Shown here piece by piece: positions 25,685 to 39,700 of a DNA stretch of 64,000 bases (positions are counted from its first letter, which is position 1; every line of letters starts with the position of its first letter). The notes beneath the pieces were generated by a model. It did not search any database. It was given only the letters and a program-made list of their open reading frames with translations, and was not told where the DNA came from. Source of the DNA: Stomorhina lunata (lineage: Eukaryota > Arthropoda > Insecta > Diptera > Rhiniidae); NCBI GenBank assembly GCA_933228675.1, contig OW121743.1, forward strand, positions 110,727,468 to 110,791,467, given 5' to 3'. The position numbers were made by a program, and so were the translations under genes.

Positions 25685-25970
25685 TGAACCACCATGGTAT
25701 AACCGCCTAGCATACCAGAGGTCCAAAATTCGATCCCCGGCAAGACTCACTTGTAAAAAATAAATTTTCAAAATAGCGGCGGATTCACCTCATAACTCAG
25801 CTAGCCACTGGTTATTGAGTATTAGGCTATGTAAAACTTCTCTAACTAATGCATTTGCCGTTTGGAGCCGGAGTTAAAACGTAGGTCCCTTTCAATGAGT
25901 CTAAAAATAGATTCGGATGCAGCTCATTGTCTGAGAGAAGTACCCCTTGTTTCAATTGGAATGTTGGAAT
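25685..25970 (+). mobile_element. tRNA-derived SINE (copy B)
   Basis: The head starts GTGAACCACCATGGTATA and has an internal deletion of about 20 bp relative to copy C. It continues through ATACCAGAGGTCC and the B-box-like AATTCGATCCC. The body shares TAAATTTTCAAAA, ATTAGGCTATGTAAAAC, TTCTCTAACTAAT, GGATGCAGCTCATTG and TCTGAGAGAAGTACC with copy C, and ends near AATTGGAATGT. An extra segment of about 60 bp lies between TTCTCTAACTAAT and GGATGCAGC. Confidence 0.82.
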
Positions 25971-27718
25971 ATAAATAAGCATATTTGATGCTAGTAAATA
26001 AAATAATCTTTTGAGGTTTGTCATATTTTAAATCCACAAACAGTCCTCGATAAACTATTACATCCCAGAAAGTGAGGTTTGGTTTTTTGAAATGAGCAAG
26101 GAAAATCCCTTACCGTAAATTATTTACGCAACCAAACCATGATAACAGATCTTTTGTGGCCACAATTGGCTAATGTTAATGATTTCAGCAAGAAATCTGC
26201 ATTGAAAAAGCGAAGTTTTGTTGCAAAATGTGGTTCAAAGTTTTGTGAAAAGAGCGTAGTCTCATTGTGTTATTCCCAAATTTCCACTTTACATTGGTAT
26301 TACTTATTTATTTATAATTCACAATAATATATAAAAGCCACATAGGCCAATCAACATATATTTCAAAGATTTAATTCTGACTAAAACTAATACTTTTAAA
26401 AATAAATCACATTCTCATTATATATCAAAATACATATCTTAATAAAAGTACTCATAGGCTCCCCAGCCACAAAAAAAAAAAGATTTAAAAAAAATTTAGC
26501 ATATATAAATAATCCTATAAGTAGTAGAGAATATATTAGCAAAATATTAAATTAAAATATATTAAACTAAATAGCCAAAAAATGTGTTCAAAACCATTTG
26601 AATTCATAACACCAGTTTAGCTTAATCTTTATTTCAATTTGTTAATAATCTGATAATCTGAAATAACTAACACCCATTATTTTTGTTGGCGGGTGAAAAA
26701 AGGCATTTTAATAAATTAGTTTTAAGAATAGTACCAGCTTTATTTCGTAGTGACGCCATATCATTATTAGTAAATGTTATCAAAAAACTTTCTGGCAGCC
26801 CGTATTATAATCAAAACAATTTCTCTCCCAAAAAAAGAAAAACAACAAAACGAAATAAGTAAAAAAAAAACAGTTGAAAAGAAAATGTCAAAGCTGTGAG
26901 AACATTTAGTTGGATAAGCGGAAGATCTGATTTACGCATTTAACAACAACATAAACATTTTGTTGTTGTTGTTTGTTTATTATATATATTTACAAACAAA
27001 TATAACAACAGTGACACAAGTGTATGCATAGTTAATATTTTATTAATTATTGAAAGCACTTTCGAACTGCTTAAATAAGAGAAACCCAACTAAAAAGTGC
27101 AAAGTACTTGGAAAATCTGAATGAAAGTGTCGTCATCAGTGAAAGTGTTTTAGTGATTTAATTGTTGTATACAACAAAATATTTATGCAAAAACAAAAAT
27201 GAAAATTCTTCTCGAGGTCATATAAAACTGTTGATAAATAAAGTATTCTTTTATAATAAAAAAATGCGTATTCCAAAATTAAAAGTCGATTTCATGTAAC
27301 AACTTGTTGACCCCCTTCACGAAATAATCTCTCCCGCATGAGCAACCAACAAAGGTATCAAGTTTTAATAAGGGAACAACTATTGATTTATACAAAAATA
27401 ATTTATCAATAATTTTGAATAAGAATAAGAAAACTACACCACCCTACATCTCCACCCATTTGGTGCAAGTTAAAAAATAAAAATTTTATTTAAGTAGAAT
27501 GTGAGAACTTGAACAGAATGCGATTGTTAGCTATTACACAGTTTAAATTTAAATTAAAATATTATTTTAAAGTTCATTCATTTGTATTCAAGTGATAAAG
27601 TGTAGTGAATGCTGTTGTAGTTAAACTTTTGGTTTGGTTTTGGTATCTACAGATTGGGTGTGAGTAACAAACCTTTTCAAAACCCATTAAAACCATCAAC
27701 GCAAGCTAAAATAATAAA

Positions 27719-30700
27719 ATGTCAAAAAGTGGTTTCGATTTTCCGAAACGTCCCCTATTTCCTTTGGATCCAAGCAGTACAACATCAGGAAGCAATGGCA
27801 CCAATACCATTATATCATATGGCACTTCAGCACCATATGCCACTACTTCGTTGGGAAACAACGGAGAGCAATCCACCGGTAAACGTATGTTTCTTTATGC
27901 CTCACGGTGTCTACGTGTTATACAACTAAACTGGAAAATTTTTACATCCGCCTTGGCCGTGACATTGTTAGCCATTATTTGGTATTATCCCGTCTTTTTC
28001 CTCTTCCTGCTATTCGTCATTTATTCTTTACTTTTAGTGGTGGCCGGTAAGTTTAATAATTATTTTCTGTTTTCCAAATACCTATTTATGTAAATGTTTT
28101 CAAATGTACACACGTCCGTCCAAGTGTAAATTAACGCCCTTTTTTGTAATACGAGGGCGGTCAGTAAATTTGTGACTTTTTTAATAAAACGCAGGATTTT
28201 TATATAAAACAGTTTATTTTTCTACATAGTCTCCTTTAGTTCTATATAATTAGTACAGGTTTTTCTAATTTTTGTTTATACTTTCCGAAAAATGTGATTG
28301 GTCGATGTCATCAAAATATGCATTTTTTGTGGGATAATTTGCTCGTTGAACCGCCGTGGTATAGCAGGTTAGTCATCCGCCTGGCATACCAGAGGTCCCA
28401 AGTTCGATCCCTGACCAGACCCACTTGAAAAAAATAAATTTTCAAAAAAAGCGGCGTTTTACTTCATAACTATTAGGCTACGTAAAACTTCTCTAACTAA
28501 TCGGATCGGATGCAGCTCATTGTCTGAGAGAAGTACCACTTGTTCGAATTGGAATGTCGTGGAAATTATTATTATTATTATTAATTTCCTTGTTGAAGTC
28601 AAATCTCTTTTCGACGAGCCGTATCTTGAAGTTTGGAATCAATTAATAGTCATTCGGGGCTTAATCTGGATAATATGGAGAATGAGGGAACAATTCGGCA
28701 TTAAAACTGCACATGTGTTAAAATTTACAGACTTATTGGCCCGGCCTCGTATATAATTTTGCTATGTTAGTATAATTATAAACAATTATGTGTTATGTTT
28801 TTTTTTGTTAAGTAATATGAGAGCTTTTTTAAATTTGTATAAAAATTGTTTATAAATTCTAATAAACATTTCCATTACTTAACAGAAAAAGGAAAAGGTT
28901 TTTTTTTAAGAAATCCAGTAAAAATACCGAGAGCCTAAATTCAAACAAATTAAGTTTTTGATTTAAAACATTTTCAACTCTTAAAAAAATTAAAAAAGAA
29001 ATACTAAAGTATTATCTTAAAGTCAATTTATTTTAAATAAATAAATTTAATTAATTTACTGGAAATTTCAGTCACATCTTATCAACATTAGCTAACTATA
29101 CATGAATTTTTAAATGGTTTATTTAATTAACGGATATTTCTGGAGACATATAGTTTTTGTAGCATTATTTATAAAAATTCTTTGTATATGCAATATACAA
29201 TATAAAAAATTTAAAGATATTAACAAAAAATTTTTGAATAAAATTTGTAGTTGTATTAAGTTAAATAAAACATAAACCGTGCCACATAAAAATTCTTAAA
29301 AAAACATAAATTTATTGAAAACTTTATAAATTGTTTTTTTTGAAATTTCCAATAAAGACAAATTGGAATTTTAACTTTAATTTATTATAAATTTATTATA
29401 AATAAACTTTTTAAATAAAACATGTGCTTTTATAAAAAAGTTAATTTATTTACTAACATACAGGTATGTGATGGATATCTATCGTTTTTAAATCGTTCGA
29501 TTTCAGATATATTTTTGAGGTAATTTTAGGTTATTTTTCCAAAAAATTCAAACCAAATGAAAGATAAAATATTAAATCCTTTCGACTGATATTTTATCTT
29601 TCATTTTGTTTCATTTTTTTGGAAAAATAACGGAATATTACCTCAAAAATATATCTTAAATCGAACGATTTGAAAACGATCGATTTCCATCACATACCTG
29701 ATAGCCTCCTTTTAGCTCTATACTCTAAGTCTTATGTTTCTCCATTTTTTCGATCCATTTTGAAAAACATGATTTGTAGAGGCTACCAAAATAGTCACTT
29801 TAGGCTAAATGTGGTCTTAATGTCGATTGTTATCCCTCTTTAAGATAGTCAATGTGGATTATATCACTTTCACCCCAAAAAATGACTTTATTGTTGACAA
29901 ACCCACCTTTGGACTACGATGTGTTGCGATGAATTAGTTACAGCAATCTCTTCTACTTTTAATCTCCGATAGGGTAAGACCGAAAATGTCAAAAGGTTGC
30001 GTAAGTGTTTGATTGTCAGCAAATGAGGCAGCCATCTTGTAGAAGGTATTCTCATTCCCAAAGGATCATTCAAAATTGCAACCACTGAGCCATGTAGGAT
30101 GCTCACAAATCTTTCAGTTTTAATCTTCCATCAGCTAAATCATATCCGATTTTTCCAACTGTTTGTAATGTACATTGTGCCACATCAAAACTCAGAATCC
30201 ACTTTTTACCTTGGAAATGGATGATACAGATTGACTATAAAATTGATCAAGCTTAGCCTTGTTCTGAACAAAATTCCCATTTTTCCACTTTTTCTTACAC
30301 CCTGAGGTAGTCTGCTATTAGGGGCCGCCAAACACAAACTAAATGAAGCATAATGCTCAACTTTAGACAGGAGTCATTTGATAGCTATATATTGACAGGG
30401 GCAGTATTGACATTTCAATAAGTAGATGGAAAATTTAAAAAGACACTGCCCTCGTATGATTAGCTTTTTTTTTATATTACTGCATGCTTTAGATGCAAAA
30501 ATAATCTGTAAAACTGTTTATGTTTATTGCAAAATTTTAAATTTTATTTATTTAATTTCAGCTGTGGCTGGTACTGTTTATATTCACTATCTTTTTACAA
30601 CAAAGGAACCACCAAAACCAAATCGTCAACCATTAAATGTTTTATACAATGCTACCAAGTAAGTATAATTTAAATAAAATACCCAGGAAATAATTAATAA

Positions 30701-33700
30701 CTTGATCAAGAATCATTACTTTAAGAAATGAATTGCAATCATGTATGTAATACGATTTTACAGATTCATATAACATACATATATAAAATAAAAATATGTA
30801 TACAAAATTTTCAGAATATTTCTGTTATTTTATATCTAACGAGTATTAACTATCAATTTTAAAAGTTTCAATCTAAGATCAATATATATATTCATAATTT
30901 TTGTTTAATCTTTATAGAAACAAATTATTTGACTTACCAAATCCGATTAAAAATGCCTCTAACTTACCTCTGATATTTGGTAAAACTGTGGATCTACAAA
31001 TACAACAAATAATTGAATATATTTTAAGAGATTTTATGACACCATGGCTGGGGTAAGTATTTTTCTTAGACAAATTCTTAAACAAATTAAAATTTTTATA
31101 TACTTACGATTTCAAACAGACATGTGGTCACAAAACCAAAATTAGTTAATGATATCGTTAGAGAGGATTTCTGGAATGCCATAGAAAAGATTCACGAAAG
31201 AGCTAAGAAAATTGATGCCTCAAAAATAATAGCCGTTGATATGGTTAACAGAGTAACTGTGCATTTGGAAAAGATACGCATAGCAGAAGCAAGAGCGTAA
31301 GTTTATTAAAGTGTTTTCCGAGTAAAATATACATTTACTATTTCAGACAAAACTTATTTCATAGTGCAGCACATAGTATTTGTTATTTGTTTCGATCACA
31401 TAAACTTTTATGTAATACATATCGAGCCCATAGATTAAAATAATCGTAAGCGACATTTCGTTAAATATGAAAGTTATACGGACCAATAGGTTTTACATAC
31501 AGTGGTGCTCAACTTTGGCTCAGTGTAGAGGCAACTGTGCTAAAAATAGAAATGTTTTTAAAAATTTGTCTAAAACTCCAACTACCCATTGTCCGATTTC
31601 TGCATATTGCGCCACAATCCGCCCAGTAACTTAAAAGTTATTGAAGTAAAACTAAAAAACTTCACATACAATACTTTGCACCATAACTTCTAAACCATTC
31701 ACTCATACATTTATATAACGAAGTGCATACAAAAGAGGCTTTAACCGTTTCTGAGGCAGTCAAATCCTCAAACTAACCAGAAATTCTGTTTTTGGAAAGT
31801 TGGGGTCACGTAAAAAATGAATTTGGGAAAGCTGCTCCAGAACATGTCAAAATACAGGAAATCAGAAGCAGAGCTGTTCAATTACAATTAGTAATCAATT
31901 ACATTACATTACATTTTAAAAATAATCGTAATGATAATGAATTCTCTTTTAAACAATTTCTGATTACTAATTGATTACGATTACTAATAATCTTAATTAA
32001 TCTGGATTACTTTACGATTACAGAATATAATAAAAAGGAATCAAAAGTAATCAAAAACTAATCCGACTACTTTTAAACATTGCTTTTGATATTTTTTTAG
32101 TATTTTCGTAATATTGGAAAAGAATCAAAAGTATTCGAAATGTCTTTGATTACTTTTGAATTTTTTTTGATTACTTTCTTGTAATGTAATCATTACTTCA
32201 CCTGTCAAACTAAGTAATCAAATTAGTAATCATTACGATTACTAATCATTACTTAACACAAAGTACGGGAACACAGAATATCAAAATTTTAGTCCAATCT
32301 CCGATTCTGATGAAATTTTGGGAATACATTCTCCTAGTTCATACAATTTTTAAAGTTCTTAAACATTTTACACTTTTTATATGACTACTAGCTTTATAAC
32401 CCGCTACTTCGTTAGCGGCACCATTTGAATTGACAAAGTTACAAAATTTACCAAAATAACTTTTTCACTTATTTATCAATTCCGATATAAATTAAATTAA
32501 ATACTTATTGGTTCTTAAGATACATATAGGACAAAAAAGTACTACACACGCCTCCCTTATTTTTGTAGTTGACCCAATTTTGATTGCTAACCCAATTTAA
32601 ATCTTGTTCTTGTCGCTTTTGATTTTGAATATTTTACAAAAGTTTCCTTTTTTTACCTGTTGTTTACCAAACATATTTCTTCAATGTCAATAGAACAGTC
32701 CATAAATCATTGATTTATTTTTTGTTTTATTTGACCCGTTTTTGTTATTTTCGATTGCGGTATAAATTTTGTTTCTATAATAATTGATTCAAAAATTATA
32801 TATGGGTCACAAAAGTACCAAAATTTAGTTTTTATCCTTTTTATTCCCTATTTTTAGCTCATTTACGAAAAGTACCTACTAAAAACATGACTTTTTATTT
32901 TTCTATTCGATCTAAATCCAATTTAATTTTTTTTTCTGTCGATATCAGTATCAGAGATATAACTTTACTAATGTTTTTATTTTCTACCCTATTTTAACCC
33001 CAAAACTGTTTAGTTTGCAAAAAGTACTGAAAAGTCCCTTAATTTTTAGGGCTGATCTTAGACCATTTTAGTGTTTGTTTCCATCCATTAGGTTTAGAAG
33101 ATATAATGTCATCGATTTTTCCCTTTTTTACCCCTTTGATTGACACATCTCTAATTTATACTTCTGACTTCATTAGCTTAAATGAATATTTTCCCGTTTT
33201 TACCTTTTGGAACCCCATTTATCGTAAAAGTACCAAGCACATGTTTAATATTTTGTTAATACTTATTGATTGTGGCATAAAGTGAGTCTTTATGTTTATA
33301 AGTTCAAAAGATACGCATGGGTTAAAAAAAAGTACAAAAATATAGTTTTTACCCTTTTTGCCATGTCCCTTTCATTTTCTAGCCGATTATATGATTTATT
33401 CATTTTCTAGCCTGTTTTAACCATAAGCGGTCAAATTAAAAAAAAAAACCGAACCCGTGTCCTTTAATTTTTAATACTGATCGTAGACCAATTTAATCTT
33501 TGTTTCTATCACTTTTGATTTATGAGATATTACGTTACCGATTTTCCCCCTTTTTACTCCAAAAATTAAAAAAAGGAATCAATCGCGTGTCTTATACTTC
33601 TGCCATGTGAATAGACCTGTCTGTAAATTATACTTCTGGCTTTATTTGTTTAAATGATATTCATAGTTTTTACACTTTTGTGCCTCATTTATCGTAAAAG

Positions 33701-36700
33701 CGCGAAGCACCTTAATTTTTGTTAGTCCTTATCAATTGTGATGTAAATAGAGTATTTATGTTTATTAGTTCAAGAGATACTTATAGGGTTAATAAGGTAC
33801 CAAAATATAGTTTTTTCCCTTTTTCTCCCTTATTAGTTCCATTTCCAAAAAAGTACAAAACTCGTGTCCCCTTTTTTTGCAAGATGATCCAAATCCAATT
33901 TCAACTTTGTTTCCAACAATGTAAATTTCGGAGATATGATGTTACTAATTTATCCATTTTCTATTTCAATTTTTTTCAATTTACTTTTTCAATATGAATC
34001 CACCCGTCTGTAAATTATAGTTCTGGCTTCATTAGTTAAAAACCTACCCTTGAATATTTCCCAGTTTTTATCTTTTTTACCTCAATTATCGTAAAAGTAC
34101 CAAATACGTGTCTAATAATTCTTTGTTACTTATCAATTGTGACGTTTACTGTTTCTCTATGTTTGTTATTTCAAAAGATACGTATGGGTTCAAAAAAAGT
34201 ACCAAAATATAGTTTTTGCCCTTTTTTACCCTTATTAGTACCATATTCAAAAAAGTACCAAATACATTTCTCGTTTTTTTTCAGCCCATCCGAAGCAAAT
34301 TTTAACTCTATTCCTATCGTTTTGAATTTCGGAGATATGACGTTACTAATATTTCCCATTTTTCCCTGTTTTAACAAAAGTCAAAAGTACCGAATACATG
34401 TCCCTTAATTTAAAGTGCCGATTTTAGACCGATTTAGTTATTGTTTCTATCACTTTTGGCTAAGAAGATATATTTTTACCGATTTTTACCCCCACAATTA
34501 AAAAAGTACCAGACACTTATTTTACTTTTTTCAGTGTCAATTTACCTGCCAATAAATTATGCTTCTGGCTTCATTAGCCGAAAAGATATTCTTAGCTAAA
34601 AAGCAAAAAACCTACTCTTGAATATTTTCCCTTTTTTTTACCCTTTCGTCCCACATTAATCGCAAAAGTACCAAATACGTGTTTAATAGTTTTTTAAATT
34701 ATGTTTCTATGTTTATTAGTTCAAAAGATATATATGGGTTAAAAAAGTACCAAAATATAGTTTTTACCCTTTTTTATTCTTATTAGTACCATTTTTGAAA
34801 TAGTACCAAATACGTGGCCATTTATTATTTTATCCGATTCAAATCCAATTTAAACTTCGTTTGCATCGGTGTTAGTTTCGGAGATATGATGTTACTAATT
34901 TCTCCCTTTTCTACCATGTTTTACCCTTTAAAAGGTCGAATTTCAAAAAAGTACCGAACACGTGTCCCTTAATTTTTAGTGCTGATCTCAGACTAATTTA
35001 GTTTTTGTTTCTATCACTTTTGATTTAGAAGATATATTTTTTTACCCCCAAAATTAAAAAAAGTACCAAAAATGTATTTTATTTTTTCTTTGTCAATCGA
35101 CCAGTCAATAAATTATACTTCTGGCTTCATTAGCCTAAAAGATATCCATAGCTAAAAACAAAAAACCTACCCTTAAATATTTTCCCTTTTTTACCCTTTT
35201 GTACCCCATTAATCGCAAAAGTACCAAATACGTATTTAATTGTTTTTTAATATCTATCTGTTGCGATATAAATTATGTTTCTATGTTTATTAGTTCAAAA
35301 GATACATATTAGTTGAAAAAAGTACCAAAATATAGTTTTTACCCTTTTTTATTCTTATTAGTACCATTTTTGAAATAGTACCAAATACGTGGCCATTTAT
35401 TTTTTTATCCGATTCAAATCCAATTTAAACTTCGTTTGCATCGGTGTTAGTTTCGGAGATATGATGTTACTAATTTCTCCCTTTTCTACCATGTTTTACC
35501 CTTTAAAAGGTCGAATTTCAAAAAAGTACCGAACACGTGTCCCTTAATTTTTAGTGCTGATCTCAGACTAATTTAGTTTTTGTTTCTATCACTTTTGATT
35601 TAGAAGATATATTTTTTTAGCCCCAAAATTAAAAAAAGTACCAAAAATGTATTTTATTTTTTCTTTGTCAATCGACCAGTCAATAAATTATACTTCTGGC
35701 TTCATTAGCCTAAAAGATATCCATAGCTAAAAACAAAAAACCTACCCTTAAATATTTTCCCTTTTTACCCTTTTGTACCCCATTAATCGCAAAAGTACCA
35801 AATACGTATTTAATTGTTTTTTAATATCTATCTGTTGCGATATAAATTATGTTTCTATGTTTATTAGTTCAAAAGATACATATTAGTTGAAAAAAGTACC
35901 AAAGTATAGTTTTTACCCTTTTTTATCCTTATTAATGCCATTTCCAAAAAAGTACCAAGCACGTGTCTCCTTATTTTCCTAGCCGATTCAAATCCAATTT
36001 CAACTTTGTTTGCATCGATGTTGGTTTCGGAGATATGATGTTACTAATTTCTCCCTTTTCTACCCTGTTTTACCTTCTAGGAGGTTGAATTTCATAAAAG
36101 TACCGAACACGTGTCCCTTGGTTTTAAGTGCCGATCTCAGACCAATTTAGTTTTTGTTTCTATCACTTTTGGTTTAGAAGATATACTTTACAGATTTTTA
36201 CCCCCAAAATTAAAAAAAAAGTACCAAACTCGTAATTTATTTTTTTCAATGTCCATCGACCAGTCAATAAATTATACTTCTGGCTTCATTAGCCTTAAAG
36301 ATATCCATGGCTAAAAACCAAAAAACCTATCCTTGAATATTTTCCCTTATTTTACCCTTTTGTACCCCATTAATCGCAAAAGTACCAAATAGGTATTTAG
36401 TTTTTTTTTAATATCTATCGGTTGCGATATAAAATGTGTTTCTATGTTTATTAGTTCAAAAGATACATATGGGTTAAAAAAAGTACCAAAATATAGTTTT
36501 TACCCTTTTTTATCTTTATTAGTGCCATTTTCAAAAAAGTACCAAACACGTGTCCCCTTATTTTTGTAGGCGATTCAAATCCAATTTCAACTTTGTTTCT
36601 GTCTATGTTGGTTTCGGAGATATGATGTTACTAATTTCTCCCTTTTCTACCCTGTTTTGCCCGCTAGGCGGCCGATTTTCAAAAAAGTACCGAACACGTG

Positions 36701-39700
36701 TCCCTTAATTTTTAGTGCTAATCTCAAGCCAATTTAATTTTCGCTTCTATCGCTGTTGGTTAAGGAGATATAATGTTACCGATTTTTCCCTTTTTACCCT
36801 TTTAATTGAAAAAAGTACCAAACACGTATTTAATATTTTGTACTGGGCAATCGACCTCCCTATAAATTTTATTGGTAGCTTTATTGGTTCAAGTCAAATA
36901 CAAAGAAAAAGAAAAATGGACCTACCCTAAATTTTTTTCCCCGCTTTTCCCCCTTTTTGAACCCTGAATCAAAAAAGTACCAAACACGTGTCTAATATTT
37001 TTTTCTTGTTTACCGGCTCCGTTTTGAATTTTGTTACTCTGTTGATTGGTTCAAAAGATACACATGGGTTTAAAAAAGTACCAACATTTCATTTTTACCC
37101 TTTTTACCCCCTATTTGTCCCATCTGCTAAAAAGTACCAAACACGTGTCTACTTATTTTTGCAGCTTATCCCAACGCAATTTCAATTTCGGGCCTATGAC
37201 GTTTACTTCCGGAGATACAGCATTACTAATTTTTCCCTTTTTTACCCCTTTTTACCCCCTTAGAGGCCGAATTTCCAAAAATCCCGTCTTAATGGATCTA
37301 TACTTTGAAAAAGGTACCCGCTGTCAAAATTTCATCTCTCTAGCTTTAGCCGTTTGGGCTGTGCGATGATGAGTCAGTCAATCAGTCAGTCAGTCAGTCA
37401 CGTTAGAGTTTTATATATATAGATAACTTTTGGTACGGTTATCTGATTATTATGAACTTATTTAAGAAATGAATAAATCTTTAAAATCTTAAATAAATAC
37501 CTCAAAAATCATATCTTCCATTTTCGTTATTCTTCTGTCGATGAAAAATCTGAGCAGTTTTGGATAAGAGGGGGAAAAAATTACTCTTACCAAAGACTCA
37601 AACCAGTATTAAGTACGGAAACACAATTGTATGAGTTTTGAGTAACTACGGAAATATAACTTCTTCTTCTTCTTCTGTTATCTTTGACTCCCAGTGGAGC
37701 CTCAATAAATACATCAAAATATAACAATTTCAACATTTTAATGTCAGATGAATTTTTTACAATAATTTATTAAATTTAAGTGTTTTAAAATTTTTAAGTT
37801 TATTTAACTTATACAACTATAAATTGTATTCGGAACACTCACTATTTTCTTACTCTTTTAATTTTGTAAAACTTACAAATAATCTTCCTTTTATTGTAGT
37901 GCTGAAACAAATACTCCACCAAATTTCTCTACTAATTCGTATTTAGTAAATGATGAGAAAGAATTGGAATTCTTAAGGAAATTATGTGAAATAATGATTA
38001 TACTTCTGCTGCCGAGAGGATACTCATTACCACCTCTTAAAGTTTTACTAAGCGAAATGTTATCTTACAGAAGTAATTAATTATCTTTGATGATTTAAAT
38101 TTACTTTTATTCAAAATTTTCTTTTTTATTTTAATTTTAGTATTTTTTCCTATGATTAAGATGTTAACATCTCCTGATTATATTAATCAAAAAGTTGTTC
38201 AAAATATTGAAAGTCGTTTGGCAGCTGCTGCCATCAGCAAACGTAGCTATGAATATGCTGCTAGTTTTGAAGATTTTCTTAAAATTATTGCCAATTGCGG
38301 AAATTTGGAGGAACTATCGCTGATGCGCAAAAGTATTGTCAACGATTTAATGCATGCCACTACTGTACAAAACTTACAACGTGCCAAAGGTATAGATCCT
38401 GACAATGATCCCGATCATAATCTTTCCAAATCGGAAATTGCTGCTGCTACTAGATTAAAACGTTATATACAACAGTTAACATATGCCAAAGCTCAGTGCG
38501 AAAGAAATCTTGAAAAGTTTGGTTGGAACGGCAACTATTCGAGTGATGTAGATTTGAGTCTTATAGAAATTCTCAACACTGCCGTAGGCAGAAGATTTTT
38601 GACATTATTTTTGGAACCGTTAAAAGCGAGTGCTTTGGTCGGTTTTTATATGGCTGTAGAGGAAATGAAACATGCTCCTAAATCCTCCGCCCATCAATTA
38701 GGTACTGAAATATTTTATACCTATATCAGAGTACCCAAATCTGAGATACAATGTGACAAACATGAACGCAAATTAATAGAAACTTTTCTATTGGGCGATT
38801 CAGGACCTGAAATTTTTTACGCCTTGCAAAAGCAAATACACAAAACTATAGAGGAAAAATATTATCCCCCTTTCGTGTTAAGCGAACAATATCGTTTGTT
38901 AAAGGAGGCCTTAGATGGCGAAGACTATAAAGATCCCACCTTATTAATATGCTCTCTAAGTGATGTTCATGATGAACCGTCTGCCTCGCTGGATGGCTTA
39001 GAGGGCACACCATCTGCTACCATTGATGTGGCAGCTCATACTTCATATGCTCGCAAAAAACTGGAGCAAATACAGGAAAGAATTGATAAGAAAAATCAAG
39101 CATTGGATGCTTTAAAATGTTCCGTAAAGTCGGACTCAAAAGTTTTGCAAATTTTAGAAAAAGAAATGGAATGGTTAAAAAATATAAAACGTCAAACAGA
39201 AGCTCACTTGAGGCGTACCGATGCCTGGACAGAGCATTTGGGTAAATGGAAGGCGACATTGCAAAGTGTAGAGGTAAATAATAATTAAAATACATAATTT
39301 AAATGTTTAACTATTTATCTACTACGTTCTATTAGATTTCAGATGAAAAGGAATCTTTACAATTTATGATCTTGGTGCATGTGGATGAAGATATTAATGC
39401 TCCAGCCTCATATAAAAATACAAGTGGTAAAACTGAAGCCCGACCGGGTAGTATATCTAGTGGTTGGGTGGTAATGAGATCATTAAATCAAGTGCATGTG
39501 AGTAAATATAAAAAAAAAATAATTAAATAAATGTCATGCCCCGGGTGAGGCTTGAACTCACGACCTTAAGATTATGAGACTTACGCGCTGCCAACTGCGC
39601 CACCGAGGCATGTTTAATTGTTTTTAATTTAAAATCATTTTCAATTATTAATTTTATTAAATTTAAATTTTTTACTTTAAGGAATTGCAAAGAAAATTAA

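Larger units (their letters stand above)
25140..27718. other. APC1-snz divergent intergenic region
   Basis: About 2.6 kb between head-to-head genes. It carries the presumed APC1 promoter (near 25.1-25.4 kb) and the snz promoter and 5' UTR (about 26.9-27.7 kb, with repeated TTTTGTTGTTGTT and ACAACAACA stretches). Between them lie a (TTG)n-linked repeat (25563-25665) and SINE copy B. No additional gene is supported. Confidence 0.5.
29380..30454 (-). mobile_element. mariner remnant 2, interrupted by a foldback MITE, in snz intron 1
   Basis: The right end CCCTCG abuts TA at 30455-30456. The right 220 bp is collinear with mariner remnant 3 (AGCCTTG, GAGGTAGT.TGCTAT, GCCAAACACAAACTAAATGA, CAGGAGTCA). 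The left part (about 29380-29460 plus 29701 on) is collinear with the left part of remnant 1 (TTTTTAAATAAAAC, then AGCCTCCTTTTAGCTCTATA). The left terminal repeat has decayed, so the left boundary is approximate. The minus strand has a transposase fragment at 29888-30106. Confidence 0.75.

Noticed and set aside
28520..28756. 78-codon open frame
   Set aside because: It runs across the SINE tail and mariner end on the strand opposite the transposase remnant; chance.
33719..37369. Open frames reading KVPKYSF.PF.PLLVP in the composite repeat
   Set aside because: They follow the tandem unit, are short, lie in different frames and match no family I recognise.
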